Source: Clostridiales bacterium
GTDB lineage: Bacteria; Bacillota; Clostridia; Oscillospirales; Acutalibacteraceae
Length of the DNA stretch: 64,000 nucleotides
Direction of reading: 5' to 3'
Assembly: GCA_012840445.1 (NCBI GenBank)
Contig: DULI01000008.1
Coordinates: forward strand, 124,001-188,000
The translations under genes and the position numbers were made by a program. The notes under the pieces are model-generated. The model was not told the DNA's origin. It did no database searches and saw only the letters and a program-made list of their open reading frames with translations. Numbering within the stretch: position 1 is the stretch's first letter; every line of letters begins with the position of its first letter. Below are positions 36,887 through 46,009 of the stretch, in pieces.

Positions 36887-37810
36887 ATGGGATTTTTCAG
36901 TAAAATCAGCGAAGGCTTAAAAAAAACCAGGGCAAATTTTTTGGAAGCGGTAGACGGCCTTTTGAAAGGCCATGCCAAAATAGACGAGGAATTGTTTGAA
37001 GAGCTTGAGGAAATCCTGATTATGTGCGATGTTGGCATGACAACGGCCAGCAGCATTTGTGAGGAATTAAGAAAGCAGGTTAAGGAACAAAAGGTGACAG
37101 ATCCCGATAAAATTAAGGAAATGATGCAGGAAATTATTGCAGAAATGTTATCAAACACCGAAGGATTAAAACTAAACACCAAACCGTCGGTTATTCTCAT
37201 TATTGGTGTAAACGGTGTTGGGAAAACCACGACCATTGGCAAGCTTGCGGCATTGCTGAAAGCCGAGGGCAAAAAGGTAATTCTGGGCGCGGCCGATACA
37301 TTCAGGGCCGCCGCCATAGATCAGCTTGGAATATGGGCGGAACGTGCTGGAGTTGATATGGTAAAACATAATGAGGGAAGCGATCCCGGCGCGGTTGTGT
37401 ATGACACAATTGCTGCGGCAAAATCCCGCGGGGCAGATGTAATTATTTGCGATACGGCCGGTAGGCTGCACAATAAAAAGAATTTAATGGACGAGCTTGC
37501 CAAGATTTCGCGGATTATTTCACGCGAGCTGCCCGATTCGGATGTTGAGACCCTGCTGGTTCTTGACGCCACGACCGGCCAGAACGCGGTAAATCAAGCC
37601 AGGGAATTCAAAAACACGGCGAATATTACAGGGATAGTTTTGACAAAACTGGACGGAACCGCGCGTGGCGGGGTTGTTATATCGATTGCCAACGAGCTTA
37701 AAGTCCCGGTTAAATTTATCGGTGTTGGTGAACGGATTGACGACCTTCAGCCCTTTGATCCAAAAGCCTTTGCGAAAGCAATGTTTGAGAATACAATGGA
37801 ATTTAATTAA
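36887..37810 (+). CDS. ftsY: Signal recognition particle receptor FtsY
   Basis: A GTPase that docks SRP-ribosome complexes at the membrane translocon. The NG domain is complete: helical N domain, G1 GVNGVGKTTTIGKLA (from about 107), DTFRAAA, DTAGRLHN (near 189), TKLDGTARGG and a terminal GVGERIDDLQPFDP. The acidic A domain of E. coli is absent, as usual in Firmicutes. At 307 residues it is typical. AGGAGGTAGCA precedes the ATG. The smc-ftsY order is conserved across Clostridia. Confidence 0.97.
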   Translation: MGFFSKISEGLKKTRANFLEAVDGLLKGHAKIDEELFEELEEILIMCDVGMTTASSICEELRKQVKEQKVTDPDKIKEMMQEIIAEMLSNTEGLKLNTKPSVILIIGVNGVGKTTTIGKLAALLKAEGKKVILGAADTFRAAAIDQLGIWAERAGVDMVKHNEGSDPGAVVYDTIAAAKSRGADVIICDTAGRLHNKKNLMDELAKISRIISRELPDSDVETLLVLDATTGQNAVNQAREFKNTANITGIVLTKLDGTARGGVVISIANELKVPVKFIGVGERIDDLQPFDPKAFAKAMFENTMEFN

Positions 37811-37824
37811 AAGAAGGTTTTTGA

Positions 37825-38412
37825 ATGAAATTCCTGCTTGCGACTAACAATACTAATAAACTTATCGAACTGAAAAGAATATTAACCCCGATGGGGATTG
37901 AGGTAATCAGCAAAGCGGATATAAATGTTGAAATCCCAGAGGTTGAGGAAACCGGGGACACTTTTGAAGAAAATGCTCTGTTGAAGGCTTTTGTTGCCTG
38001 CAAAGCATCCGGGATTCCCGCCATTGCAGACGATTCCGGGCTATGTGTTGATGCGCTTGGCGGGAAACCCGGCGTGTATTCGGCGCGCTTTGCGGGTGAG
38101 CCTTGTAATGACAGGGCAAACAACGAAAAATTATTAAAACTAATGGAAGGAATACCTTTCGAACAGAGAACTGCCCACTTTGTGTGCGTGGTGGCATGCG
38201 TGTTTCCTGACGGCAGGAAGTTTACTGTAAGAGGCACCTGCAGCGGCCATATTGGCTTTGAACCTAAAGGCAGCAACGGTTTTGGTTATGACCCGCTGTT
38301 TGTCACCGAAAGCGGTACTTTTGCAGAACTAACCGCCAAACAAAAGGATAAAATAAGCCACCGCAGCATGGCTTTAAGGCGGTTTGCCGAAGAAATAAAG
38401 CGTTATTTATAA
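37825..38412 (+). CDS. rdgB: XTP/dITP diphosphatase (RdgB/HAM1 family)
   Basis: Hydrolyses dITP, XTP and other non-canonical purine nucleotides to monophosphates and so cleans the nucleotide pool. The substrate loop KFLLATNNTNKLIEL, the catalytic DDSGLCVDALGGKPGVYSAR and FGYDPLFV are diagnostic, followed by SHRSMALRRF. At 195 residues it is complete. AAGAAGG precedes the ATG. It lies 14 bases after ftsY within the long co-directional run. Confidence 0.96.
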   Translation: MKFLLATNNTNKLIELKRILTPMGIEVISKADINVEIPEVEETGDTFEENALLKAFVACKASGIPAIADDSGLCVDALGGKPGVYSARFAGEPCNDRANNEKLLKLMEGIPFEQRTAHFVCVVACVFPDGRKFTVRGTCSGHIGFEPKGSNGFGYDPLFVTESGTFAELTAKQKDKISHRSMALRRFAEEIKRYL

Positions 38413-38424
38413 AGGAGCAAAGTT

Positions 38425-38715
38425 ATGTTAACAAGCAAACAGAGAGCACAATTAAGATCCCTTGCAAACCAGATAGATACAATTTTTCAAATAGGGAAAA
38501 GCGGGATTAACGAGCAGTTAATTAAGCAGGTGGATGATGCGCTGGAGGCAAGGGAGCTAATTAAACTGTGCACGCTTGAGACCTCTCCTGTAAGCCCCAG
38601 GGAAGCGGCTGACCAGATTGCGCAGCTAGTTTCTGCCGATGTTGTACAGGTTATAGGCTCGAGATTTGTCCTTTACAGGGAGAGCAAGGATAACAAGAAA
38701 ATTTTTTTAAAGTAA
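38425..38715 (+). CDS. yhbY: YhbY family RNA-binding (CRM domain) protein
   Basis: A small protein with one CRM domain that binds pre-50S rRNA during assembly. The start LTSKQRAQLRSLANQID, the GKSGINEQLIKQVDDAL segment with its glycine-rich loop, and the late VVQVIGSRFVLYRES are diagnostic. At 96 residues it is the usual size. AAAGGAG precedes the ATG. Its neighbour is the NadD-YqeK gene, as in the Bacillus yhbY-nadD-yqeK order. Confidence 0.93.
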   Translation: MLTSKQRAQLRSLANQIDTIFQIGKSGINEQLIKQVDDALEARELIKLCTLETSPVSPREAADQIAQLVSADVVQVIGSRFVLYRESKDNKKIFLK

Positions 38716-38725
38716 GGCGATATAA

Positions 38726-39931
38726 GTGAAATATATTGTGGTTTTCGGTGGGGCATTTAACCCAGTTCATAACGGGCATATTAAGATGGCCGAGGCGGCA
38801 GCCAATATCGACGGTGTAGATATGGTGCTTGTCATCCCGTCTTATTTGTCTCCACATAAACTTAACGATTGTCTGCTGCCAGCCGTACATAGACTTGAAA
38901 TGTGCCGATTAGCATTTAAAAAGCATCCCAAAATTTACGTTTCAGACCTTGAGCTTTTGCGTAAAGGAAAAAGCTATACAGTTGATACGCTTAAAGAGGT
39001 TAGGCGCCTGTATCCGGAATATACCCTTAAGCTGCTTATCGGCGCTGACATGTTGGTTACGCTTGAAAACTGGTACAGATTTGATGAAATTATTAAATTA
39101 ACCGAAATTTTGGCCGTATCTCGCCCCGGAATATCAAATTCCGAAATGTTGGAAGCTATTTCAAAATTAAAAAAACGTTGCGCCAAAATTCAGCTGTTGG
39201 AAATACCTGAGTGTGATATATCATCCACCGAAATTAGGCAGAGGCTTGCGGAAGGAAAGAGTCTTAAAGGCTACTTGCCGGGCCAAGTAATTGATTATAT
39301 TAATCAAAATAATTTATATAAAATGGTGAATAATTTAATGTTCGATGATAAAAACTTTGAAGAGTATAAAAACTTAATACAGCAAAAGCTGTCGGGTTTT
39401 AGGTATGAACACTCGCTGGCAGTGGCGGACAAGGCTGTGGAACTTGCCAGAAAGTACGGCGCCGATGAGGAAAAGGCGTATTTGGCGGGGCTGCTGCACG
39501 ATATACTTAAAGAAGCTAATTTGGACGAGCAGTTGAAAATAATAGGTCAGTTTGATATAATCTTAACCGAAGTGGAAAAATATACTCCAAAATGCTGGCA
39601 TGCCATTGCTGCTGCTGCTTATGTAAAGAATGTTTTAAACATACATGACGAGGAAATCCTGTCGGCTATACGATATCATACTACCGCAAAAAAAGATATG
39701 TCTTTGCTTGACAAAATACTTTACCTTGCGGATTTTACATCTGCTGATCGCGACTATGAAGGCGTCGAGGATATGAGGGAAGCGGTGGATAAGGATTTGG
39801 ATTATGCCATGTTTAAGGCATTGAAATTTACCGTTTCGGAATTATCTGAAAAGGGCCTTCCTATACATCCAGACAGCATCGAGGCGTATAATTCTGCGGC
39901 AATCAGTAATATCAAGAAGGGATTAAAGTGA
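38726..39931 (+). CDS. nadD: NadD-YqeK fusion: nicotinate-nucleotide adenylyltransferase joined to an HD-domain Ap4A hydrolase
   Basis: Residues 1 to about 200 are NadD: FGGAFNPVHNGHIKMAE (HxGH motif), IPSYLSPHK, LIGADML and a closing ISSTEIRQRLAEGKS; this part makes nicotinate adenine dinucleotide. A short linker with several Asn and an internal Met leads into residues 212-401, a complete YqeK HD domain: FRYEHSLAVADKAVELA, GLLHDILKE (HD pair), CWHAIAAAAYV and YHTTAKKDMSLLDKILYLADF. YqeK enzymes split diadenosine tetraphosphate. The usual nadD and yqeK genes are here one open frame of 401 residues with no stop between. The start is a GTG behind AAGGCG. A ribosome site for separate yqeK translation was not seen. 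Confidence 0.9.
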   Translation: MKYIVVFGGAFNPVHNGHIKMAEAAANIDGVDMVLVIPSYLSPHKLNDCLLPAVHRLEMCRLAFKKHPKIYVSDLELLRKGKSYTVDTLKEVRRLYPEYTLKLLIGADMLVTLENWYRFDEIIKLTEILAVSRPGISNSEMLEAISKLKKRCAKIQLLEIPECDISSTEIRQRLAEGKSLKGYLPGQVIDYINQNNLYKMVNNLMFDDKNFEEYKNLIQQKLSGFRYEHSLAVADKAVELARKYGADEEKAYLAGLLHDILKEANLDEQLKIIGQFDIILTEVEKYTPKCWHAIAAAAYVKNVLNIHDEEILSAIRYHTTAKKDMSLLDKILYLADFTSADRDYEGVEDMREAVDKDLDYAMFKALKFTVSELSEKGLPIHPDSIEAYNSAAISNIKKGLK

Positions 39932-41052
39932 AAAAAAGAGATAAAGAAAACGGTATTAATCTTTCAGCAATGTCAACCAAAGGAAGGCGCAAAAGAAAAA
40001 GTAACGCGCTACTTATCACAGTAAACATACTGTGTTCTTTTGTTTTGGTGCTGTCTATTATTGCACTTTCAGGTATGTTAATGTTAAGCGCCAGGCCTTT
40101 CGATGTTGGGCAGGATACGCCTGTTGAATCGGGAAACTACGAGCCAATTAAGGTCAGCACCTTTTCGCAGGTCAGCTATGTTTTGGTTGTGGGACTGGAT
40201 GAAAGCGAAAAGCTTACCGACATTATCATGGTAATGTGCATTGACCATGAGAAGGATACTGTTAATATACTGCAAATCCCAAGGGATACTTTTATCGGCA
40301 CAGATGTACCCACCAAAAAAATCAATGCGGTATACGGCAACCCGCGCAAGGGCGAGGCAAATATCAACGCACTGCGCAGAAGGATTGGCACGCATTTGGG
40401 AATTCCGCTTGACCACTATGTGATATTTACGCTGAAAGGCTTTAGAAATGTTGTCGACGCTTTGGGCGGAGTTGAAATAAATATTTCGCAGAAAAATGGC
40501 TTAAAAATAGAAGATCACACGACACATAAGTTTTACACAATCGGGCCGGGCCCGGTAAAACTTAACGGTGTGATGGCCGAAGGATTTATCAGAAAGCGCT
40601 ACGGCAGCGAAGAAGGATATGGCAAAGGCGATATAAGCCGTGTCGAGGCACAGCGCATTTTCTATGCAGCACTTGTTAAAAAGCTTAAAAACATGAATTT
40701 TTCACAGATATCAGCAATTGTAAACAAGTGCCTACCCGAAGTAAAAACCAGCATGTCTTTGGGTGAAATTCTGGGATACGCAAAGGAACTTATGGGTATT
40801 GACATGTCAAATATCAGGATTTTGACTGTGCCCGGACAGGGATGCACATACAGAAAGGTATCCTATTACTCGATTCATAAAGATGATTATATCAAACTTT
40901 TTAATACCTATATGAATCCATACGGCGAACCGCTAACCGCAAGCGATATAAAAATACGCGAGCTGCATAAGGAAATCGGGCAGCCGACCTATCCAAGCCT
41001 TGCAACCCAGGGCGGTACGCTTGAGGAAATAAGCGAAAAAACAGGTCAGTAA
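39928..41052 (+). CDS. LytR-CpsA-Psr family wall glycopolymer ligase
   Basis: Attaches lipid-linked anionic polymers or polysaccharides to peptidoglycan outside the membrane. A basic N-terminus (STKGRRKRKSN) precedes one membrane helix at about 27-50. The LCP domain then shows VGLDESEKLTDIIMV, LQIPRDTFIGT and VDALGGVEIN, with the Arg and Asp residues that bind the polyprenyl pyrophosphate. At 374 residues it is typical. The start is a GTG that overlaps the previous stop (GTGA), with AGAAGGG before it. It is placed between nadD-yqeK and rsfS, a common clostridial arrangement. Confidence 0.92.
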   Translation: MKKRDKENGINLSAMSTKGRRKRKSNALLITVNILCSFVLVLSIIALSGMLMLSARPFDVGQDTPVESGNYEPIKVSTFSQVSYVLVVGLDESEKLTDIIMVMCIDHEKDTVNILQIPRDTFIGTDVPTKKINAVYGNPRKGEANINALRRRIGTHLGIPLDHYVIFTLKGFRNVVDALGGVEINISQKNGLKIEDHTTHKFYTIGPGPVKLNGVMAEGFIRKRYGSEEGYGKGDISRVEAQRIFYAALVKKLKNMNFSQISAIVNKCLPEVKTSMSLGEILGYAKELMGIDMSNIRILTVPGQGCTYRKVSYYSIHKDDYIKLFNTYMNPYGEPLTASDIKIRELHKEIGQPTYPSLATQGGTLEEISEKTGQ

Positions 41053-41062
41053 GAGGGGTTAT

Positions 41063-41431
41063 ATGAGTAAAATAAGTGTTTTAGAAATTGCGGCAAAAGC
41101 GCTTAATGACAAAAAAGCTACAGATCTGTATGCCGTAAAAATCAGTGATTTGACCATCATTGCCGATTACTTTTTGCTGGCGACAGCGACTTCAACAACC
41201 CATGTAAGGGCTTTGGTCAACGCGGTAGAAGAAGCGCTGGAGAAAGTAGGCATACAACCCCATCATGTGGAGGGCAAGGCAACAGGCTGGATTTTGCTTG
41301 ATTACGGCGACACGGTAATTCATGTCTTTACCAAAGAGGCCCGTGAATATTACCAGCTTGAAAGGCTTTGGAACGACGGGGAAAAGATTGATTTGGCTAA
41401 GATTCTTGAAACGGCGCAGGAGGCAGAATAA
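41063..41431 (+). CDS. rsfS: Ribosomal silencing factor RsfS
   Basis: Binds ribosomal protein L14 and blocks subunit joining when nutrients are low. The segments [37 protein letters not shown] and [18 protein letters not shown] are diagnostic of the Iojap/RsfS fold. At 122 residues it is complete. AAGAGGGG precedes the ATG. leuS starts one base after its stop; the leuS ribosome site lies inside this gene. Confidence 0.95.
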   Translation: MSKISVLEIAAKALNDKKATDLYAVKISDLTIIADYFLLATATSTTHVRALVNAVEEALEKVGIQPHHVEGKATGWILLDYGDTVIHVFTKEAREYYQLERLWNDGEKIDLAKILETAQEAE

Positions 41432-41432
41432 A

Positions 41433-43838
41433 TTGAAATATGATTTTAAGGCCATAGAAAAAAAGTGGCAGGATATATGGGAGAAAACTAAAGTTTTTGA
41501 AGCAAAGGACGATTATTCACTTCCTAAATACTACGCTTTGGTTGAGTTTCCTTATCCCTCTTCTCAAGGGCTGCATGTGGGGCATCCCCGCTCATATACC
41601 GCGTTGGATATTATAAGCCGCAAAAGAAGGCTTGAGGGATATAATGTACTGTACCCCATGGGATGGGATGCTTTCGGGCTTCCCACCGAAAACTATGCGA
41701 TTAAAAACCGTATCCATCCCGAAATTGTCACGAAACAAAACATCGCCAATTTTAAACGACAGTTAAAATCCCTTGGCTTTTCCTTTGACTGGAGCCGTGA
41801 AATTGATACTACTGATCCCGAATACTACAAATGGACCCAATGGATCTTTTTAAAGCTGTTTGAAAAAGGGCTTGCGTACAAAAAAGAAATGGCGGTCAAT
41901 TGGTGTACCTCCTGCAAATGCGTGCTTGCCAACGAAGAAGTTGTTAACGGTGTCTGCGAGCGCTGCTCAAGCGAGGTTGTGCGCAAAAACAAAAGCCAGT
42001 GGATGCTTAAAATCACCGAATATGCCGAAAAGCTGCTTAACGATTTGGATAATGTGGATTACATTGAAAGGGTAAAAACTCAGCAGCGCAACTGGATCGG
42101 ACGCTCTGTAGGTGCCCAGATTAATTTCAAAACTACTGCCGGTGACGATCTGGTCGTATTCACCACAAGGCCGGATACTTTGTTTGGTGCTACATACATG
42201 GTTATTGCACCGGAGCACCCATATATTGAGAAATGGTCTTCGCTTATTGAAAATATTTCGGAGATACGTGAATATCAGGCACAGGCCGCACGCAAATCCG
42301 ATTTTGAGCGCACCGAAATTGCCAAAGACAAAACCGGTGTCTGCATTAAGGGTGTAAGTGCCATTAACCCTGCAAATGGCAAGGAAATCCCAATATTCAT
42401 TTCCGACTATGTTCTGATTTCCTACGGTACCGGTGCGATTATGGCAGTACCTGGGCATGACACCCGCGACTGGGAATTTGCCAAGAAGTTCGGCCTGCCG
42501 ATTATTGAAGTGGTAAGCGGAGGCGATGTCAGTAAGGAAGCTTATACCGACTGCGAAAACGGTATTATGGTTAATTCAGGCTTTTTAAACGGCCTTACTG
42601 TTGAAGAGGCAAAAGCAAAAATTATTGAATGGCTTGCCGAAAATAATATTGGTCAAAAGAAAGTAAACTACAAATTAAGAGATTGGGTATTTTCCCGCCA
42701 GAGATATTGGGGCGAGCCCATACCAATAGTAATTTGCGACAAATGCGGCTTTGTGCCGGTGCCTGAGTCTGAGCTGCCAGTTAAGCTTCCTATGGTAGAA
42801 TCGTACGAGCCGACCGAGACCGGCGAATCGCCGCTTGCGAAAATAGAATCATGGGTCAATACCACCTGCCCGAAATGCGGCTGCCCCGCAAAACGGGAGA
42901 CTGATACAATGCCCCAGTGGGCAGGGTCTTCATGGTATTTTCTGAGGTTTTGCGACCCGCATAACAAGGATGAATTTGCCTCAAAAAAGGCACTTGAATA
43001 CTGGATGCCGGTTGACTGGTACAATGGCGGAATGGAACATACTACGCTCCATCTGCTTTACAGCCGCTTCTGGCATAAATTCCTGTATGCCATTGGCCTT
43101 GTCACAACGCCCGAACCCTACGCAAAGCGCACCAGCCACGGCATGATTTTGGGCGAAAACGGCGAAAAAATGTCTAAATCGCGGGGCAACGTTGTAAATC
43201 CCGATGAAGTTGTTGAAGAATACGGCGCAGATACAATGCGTTTGTATGAGATGTTTATTGGCGATTTTGAAAAAGCTGCGCCCTGGAGCACAACATCTAT
43301 TAAGGGTTGCAAACGTTTTCTTGACCGCATTTGGGCACTTCAGGAAAACCTTGTTGACGAAGCCGGCTACCGTGCAGAATTTGAGGGCGCGGTGCACAGG
43401 ACAATAAAAAAGGTTTCCGAAGATATTGAGGAATTGAAATTTAACACCGCAATTGCTGCCATGATGGAATTTGTTAATGAAATATCGGCTTCTGGCAAAA
43501 TTACAAAGGACGAGTACCGTACCTTGCTTTTGTTGCTGAATCCTTTTGCCCCCCATATTACCGAGGAAATCTGGCAACTTCAGAATTTTGGCGGTATGCT
43601 GAACCAAGCAAGCTGGCCTGCATATGATGAAGAAAAATGCAAAGTGCAGGAAGTTGAAATCGTTGTTCAAATCAACGGCAAAATTAAGGCCAAAATGATG
43701 GTCGACGTTAACATTGACAAGGATTCTGTGATTAAACTGGCGAAACAGGAACCCAAAATTCAGGCCGAACTGGATAATAAACAGGTTGTTAAGGAAATTT
43801 ATGTTCCCGGCAAACTGGTAAATATCGTGGTTAGGTAG
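41433..43838 (+). CDS. leuS: Leucyl-tRNA synthetase
   Basis: Charges tRNA-Leu. The class I HIGH-like motif is [13 protein letters not shown] (near 38-50), a zinc-type [16 protein letters not shown] pair follows, the editing domain carries [16 protein letters not shown], a second Cys set ([16 protein letters not shown]) is present, and KMSKSRGN lies near 578. The start is TTG at 41433 ([12 protein letters not shown]) after CAGGAGGCAG; an extension upstream would lie inside rsfS. At 801 residues it is the bacterial size. No T-box leader precedes it, unlike many Firmicute leuS genes, because it is joined to rsfS. Confidence 0.96.
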   Translation: MKYDFKAIEKKWQDIWEKTKVFEAKDDYSLPKYYALVEFPYPSSQGLHVGHPRSYTALDIISRKRRLEGYNVLYPMGWDAFGLPTENYAIKNRIHPEIVTKQNIANFKRQLKSLGFSFDWSREIDTTDPEYYKWTQWIFLKLFEKGLAYKKEMAVNWCTSCKCVLANEEVVNGVCERCSSEVVRKNKSQWMLKITEYAEKLLNDLDNVDYIERVKTQQRNWIGRSVGAQINFKTTAGDDLVVFTTRPDTLFGATYMVIAPEHPYIEKWSSLIENISEIREYQAQAARKSDFERTEIAKDKTGVCIKGVSAINPANGKEIPIFISDYVLISYGTGAIMAVPGHDTRDWEFAKKFGLPIIEVVSGGDVSKEAYTDCENGIMVNSGFLNGLTVEEAKAKIIEWLAENNIGQKKVNYKLRDWVFSRQRYWGEPIPIVICDKCGFVPVPESELPVKLPMVESYEPTETGESPLAKIESWVNTTCPKCGCPAKRETDTMPQWAGSSWYFLRFCDPHNKDEFASKKALEYWMPVDWYNGGMEHTTLHLLYSRFWHKFLYAIGLVTTPEPYAKRTSHGMILGENGEKMSKSRGNVVNPDEVVEEYGADTMRLYEMFIGDFEKAAPWSTTSIKGCKRFLDRIWALQENLVDEAGYRAEFEGAVHRTIKKVSEDIEELKFNTAIAAMMEFVNEISASGKITKDEYRTLLLLLNPFAPHITEEIWQLQNFGGMLNQASWPAYDEEKCKVQEVEIVVQINGKIKAKMMVDVNIDKDSVIKLAKQEPKIQAELDNKQVVKEIYVPGKLVNIVVR

Positions 43839-43848
43839 ACGAATTTCC

Positions 43849-43878
43849 TTGACATAATGTCAGATGCTATAGTATAAT
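43849..43878 (+). promoter_or_regulatory. Consensus sigma-A promoter of rpsU
   Basis: Perfect TTGACA and TATAAT with an 18-base spacer, about 48 bases before the rpsU start. Confidence 0.8.
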
Positions 43879-43925
43879 AAAGAATAACTGTTAACCCCTG
43901 CTTTTATGCGGAGGGAGGGATTTTG

Positions 43926-44111
43926 ATGAGCCTTGTGCGTATAAAAGAGAATGAATCATTGGATAATGCTCTGAAACGTTTTAAGAAGCTTACTGCCAGA
44001 GACGGAGTTATTCAGGAAATCCGTAAAAGGGAACACTATGAGAAGCCTTCTGTTAAACGTAAGAAAAAATCAGAAGCAGCCCGTAAAAAGCGCAAATCAC
44101 GTTTTAGGTAA
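43926..44111 (+). CDS. rpsU: 30S ribosomal protein S21
   Basis: A small basic protein near the anti-Shine-Dalgarno end of 16S r[23 protein letters not shown] and [18 protein letters not shown] are diagnostic. The ATG at 43926 is preceded by GGAGGGAGGGA; the TTG one codon earlier is not needed. At 61 residues it is the normal size. It is monocistronic, with its own strong promoter and a terminator. Confidence 0.96.
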   Translation: MSLVRIKENESLDNALKRFKKLTARDGVIQEIRKREHYEKPSVKRKKKSEAARKKRKSRFR

Positions 44112-44130
44112 TACTCATTGATTAAAATAA

Positions 44131-44154
44131 AGCGGCTGGCGACAGCCGCTTTTT
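44131..44154 (+). terminator. Rho-independent terminator after rpsU
   Basis: AGCGGCTG / CAGCCGCT around GCGA, a stable tetraloop, followed by a short T tract. Confidence 0.85.
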
Positions 44155-44199
44155 CATACCTTGATGCCCTTAATAATACAAATATTTTTGGAGATTCGT

Positions 44200-44691
44200 A
44201 TGAGTATTCTACTGCCTGATATGCTAATTTCAAAAATTACGGATATTAGTATTGAAACGTTGAAACAAAGGAATATAAAAGGGCTATTATTGGACGTAGA
44301 CAACACGCTGTCAACCCATGGGGGGCAAAAGCCGCTTGAGGGCCTTTTAGAGTGGATAGGCCACATGAAATCCTGCGGCATTAAACTGATTATATTATCC
44401 AATGCAACCCTAAAGAGGGTGGAGCCGTTTGCGAAAAAAATTGGGCTGGATCATATTTCAGTCGCGCTGAAACCCCTTGCCTTTGGTTATTTAAGGGGAT
44501 TGAAAGCACTGGATTTAAAGGCAAAAGAGGTTGCAATGGTTGGTGACCAACTGTTTACCGATATTCTTGGTGCAAATATTGTCGGTATTTTCACAATTAA
44601 AGTTGAGCCGATTTCTCCGGAATCGGGAATATCTTTTATTATAAGACGTTGGTTGGAAGAAAAGATACTTAAACGGAAGCTGAAAGGATGA
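44200..44691 (+). CDS. yqeG: YqeG family HAD-IIIA phosphatase
   Basis: A HAD hydrolase with motif I DVDNTL (nucleophile and acid Asp), motif II LSNAT, and a Lys followed by motif IV MVGDQLFTDILGA. The family resembles phosphatidylglycerophosphate phosphatase, but the Firmicute role is unproven. I chose the ATG at 44200 behind TTGGAG, as the TTG extension overlaps the terminator side. At 163 residues it is typical. In Bacillus it is linked to yqeH, aroE, yhbY and nadD; here it has moved a few kb from yhbY-nadD and pairs with an endonuclease IV-like gene. Confidence 0.9.
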   Translation: MSILLPDMLISKITDISIETLKQRNIKGLLLDVDNTLSTHGGQKPLEGLLEWIGHMKSCGIKLIILSNATLKRVEPFAKKIGLDHISVALKPLAFGYLRGLKALDLKAKEVAMVGDQLFTDILGANIVGIFTIKVEPISPESGISFIIRRWLEEKILKRKLKG

Positions 44692-44700
44692 TAAAGACTT

Positions 44701-45567
44701 ATGTCCGCTAAATTCGGTCCTGCCGGCAATTCAGACAGTTTTTATGAATTGGGATACAAAGGCAGCCTGGACGTACCCGATTATATTTTCAAAATGGGCC
44801 TTGACGCGTATGAATATCAGTGCGGCAGGGGGGTAAATATAGGACTTGAGAAGTGTTTGGCCCTTGGTGAAAAGGCTAGGGAAAAGGGCGTCACACTTAC
44901 ACTGCACGCGCCGTATTATATTTCTTTATCCTCAGTTGACCCCGCAAAACGTGACAACTCTATTGTCTATATCCTACAGAGCGCAAGGGCAGTAGACGCA
45001 ATGGGCGGGGACCGGGTGGTGGTTCATTCCGGCTCCTGCGGCAAACTTGACAGGAAAACTGCGCTTGAATATGCCTGCGATACCATGAAAAAAGCCCTTG
45101 AGGTATTGGATGATGAAGGTTTGTCCCATATTAGACTATGCCCCGAGACAATGGGCAAAATTAATCAGTTGGGTACTTTGGACGAGGTACTTACCCTTTG
45201 TGAGCTTGATGAACGGATGATTCCCTGTATTGATTTTGGCCATTTAAATGCAAGGACTCACGGTGGCCTTTCGACGTATGAGGCTTTTGAAGCTATCTTT
45301 GATGAGATTGAAAACAGGCTTGGCATCTCAAGGCTTAGGGAATACCACGGGCACTTTTCCAAAATTGAGTATTCCGATGGGGGCGAAAAAAAGCATTTAA
45401 CTTTTGAGGACACTGTATTTGGCCCTGTGTTTGAACCCTTTTTGGAACTGACAGTTAAAAAGAACTGTTCGCCTGTTATTATCTGCGAGTCTGACGGTAC
45501 GCAGGCAGAGGACGCGTTAAAACTTAAAAAGTCATATGAGGCTATTAAGGAGGGGTTAGATGTATAA
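44701..45567 (+). CDS. Endonuclease IV-like TIM-barrel protein
   Basis: An AP endonuclease family 2/xylose isomerase-like barrel. Metal-site motifs of the Nfo family are visible: TLHAPYYISL (His), VVVHSGSCGK (His), CPETMGK (Glu), CIDFGHLNARTHG (Asp, His), EYHGHFSKIEYSDGG (His pair) and a late ICES (Glu). At 288 residues it matches deoxyribonuclease IV. True Nfo enzymes repair abasic sites; the divergence leaves a sugar-isomerase role possible. The ribosome site is weak. It overlaps aroQ by 8 bases. Confidence 0.82.
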   Translation: MSAKFGPAGNSDSFYELGYKGSLDVPDYIFKMGLDAYEYQCGRGVNIGLEKCLALGEKAREKGVTLTLHAPYYISLSSVDPAKRDNSIVYILQSARAVDAMGGDRVVVHSGSCGKLDRKTALEYACDTMKKALEVLDDEGLSHIRLCPETMGKINQLGTLDEVLTLCELDERMIPCIDFGHLNARTHGGLSTYEAFEAIFDEIENRLGISRLREYHGHFSKIEYSDGGEKKHLTFEDTVFGPVFEPFLELTVKKNCSPVIICESDGTQAEDALKLKKSYEAIKEGLDV

Positions 45568-46009
45568 AATACTTGTAATCAACGGCCCAAACATGAATAT
45601 GTTGGGCACCCGGGAAAAAGGTATATACGGCAGCCAGACTCTGGATGAGATTAACCAGAGCATTAGTACATATGCATCAAGCATGAGAATTAAGTGCGAT
45701 TTTTATCAGTCAAATTCCGAAGGGGATATAATAGACCAGATACACCGCGTTAAGGATGAGTATGACGGTTGTATTATAAACGCCGGCGCATACACTCATT
45801 ACAGCTATGCCATACATGACGCCATAAAAGCGGTAGGCAAACCATTTATTGAGGTGCATATGTCCAATGTTTATTCACGGGAGGAGTTTAGGCATAAATC
45901 GGTAATCGCGCCTGCCTGCAAGGGTGTTATAGCCGGTTTTGGTCGGAACAGCTACCTGCTTGGCATTAGCGCGTTATACGATTTAATAAAGCAAAATGAA
46001 AAGAATTAG
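45560..46009 (+). CDS. aroQ: Type II 3-dehydroquinate dehydratase
   Basis: Dehydrates 3-dehydroquinate to 3-dehydroshikimate in the shikimate pathway. The start KILVINGPNMNMLGTREKGIYG contains the catalytic Arg and Tyr, NAGAYTHYSYAIHDAI carries the conserved Asn and His region, and IEVHMSNVYSREEFRHKS has the catalytic His. At 149 residues it is the normal dodecameric type. AAGGAGGGG lies just upstream inside the preceding gene. Other aro genes are not present in the window. Confidence 0.95.
   Translation: MYKILVINGPNMNMLGTREKGIYGSQTLDEINQSISTYASSMRIKCDFYQSNSEGDIIDQIHRVKDEYDGCIINAGAYTHYSYAIHDAIKAVGKPFIEVHMSNVYSREEFRHKSVIAPACKGVIAGFGRNSYLLGISALYDLIKQNEKN

Noticed and set aside
41322..41432. 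Extension of LeuS into rsfS
   Set aside because: The extra residues lie wholly inside rsfS in another frame; the known family N-terminus begins at the TTG at 41433.
41432..41460. T-box riboswitch before leuS, and one before serC
   Set aside because: leuS abuts rsfS with no room for a leader, and the serC upstream region shows no specifier hairpin or TGGNACC-type box.
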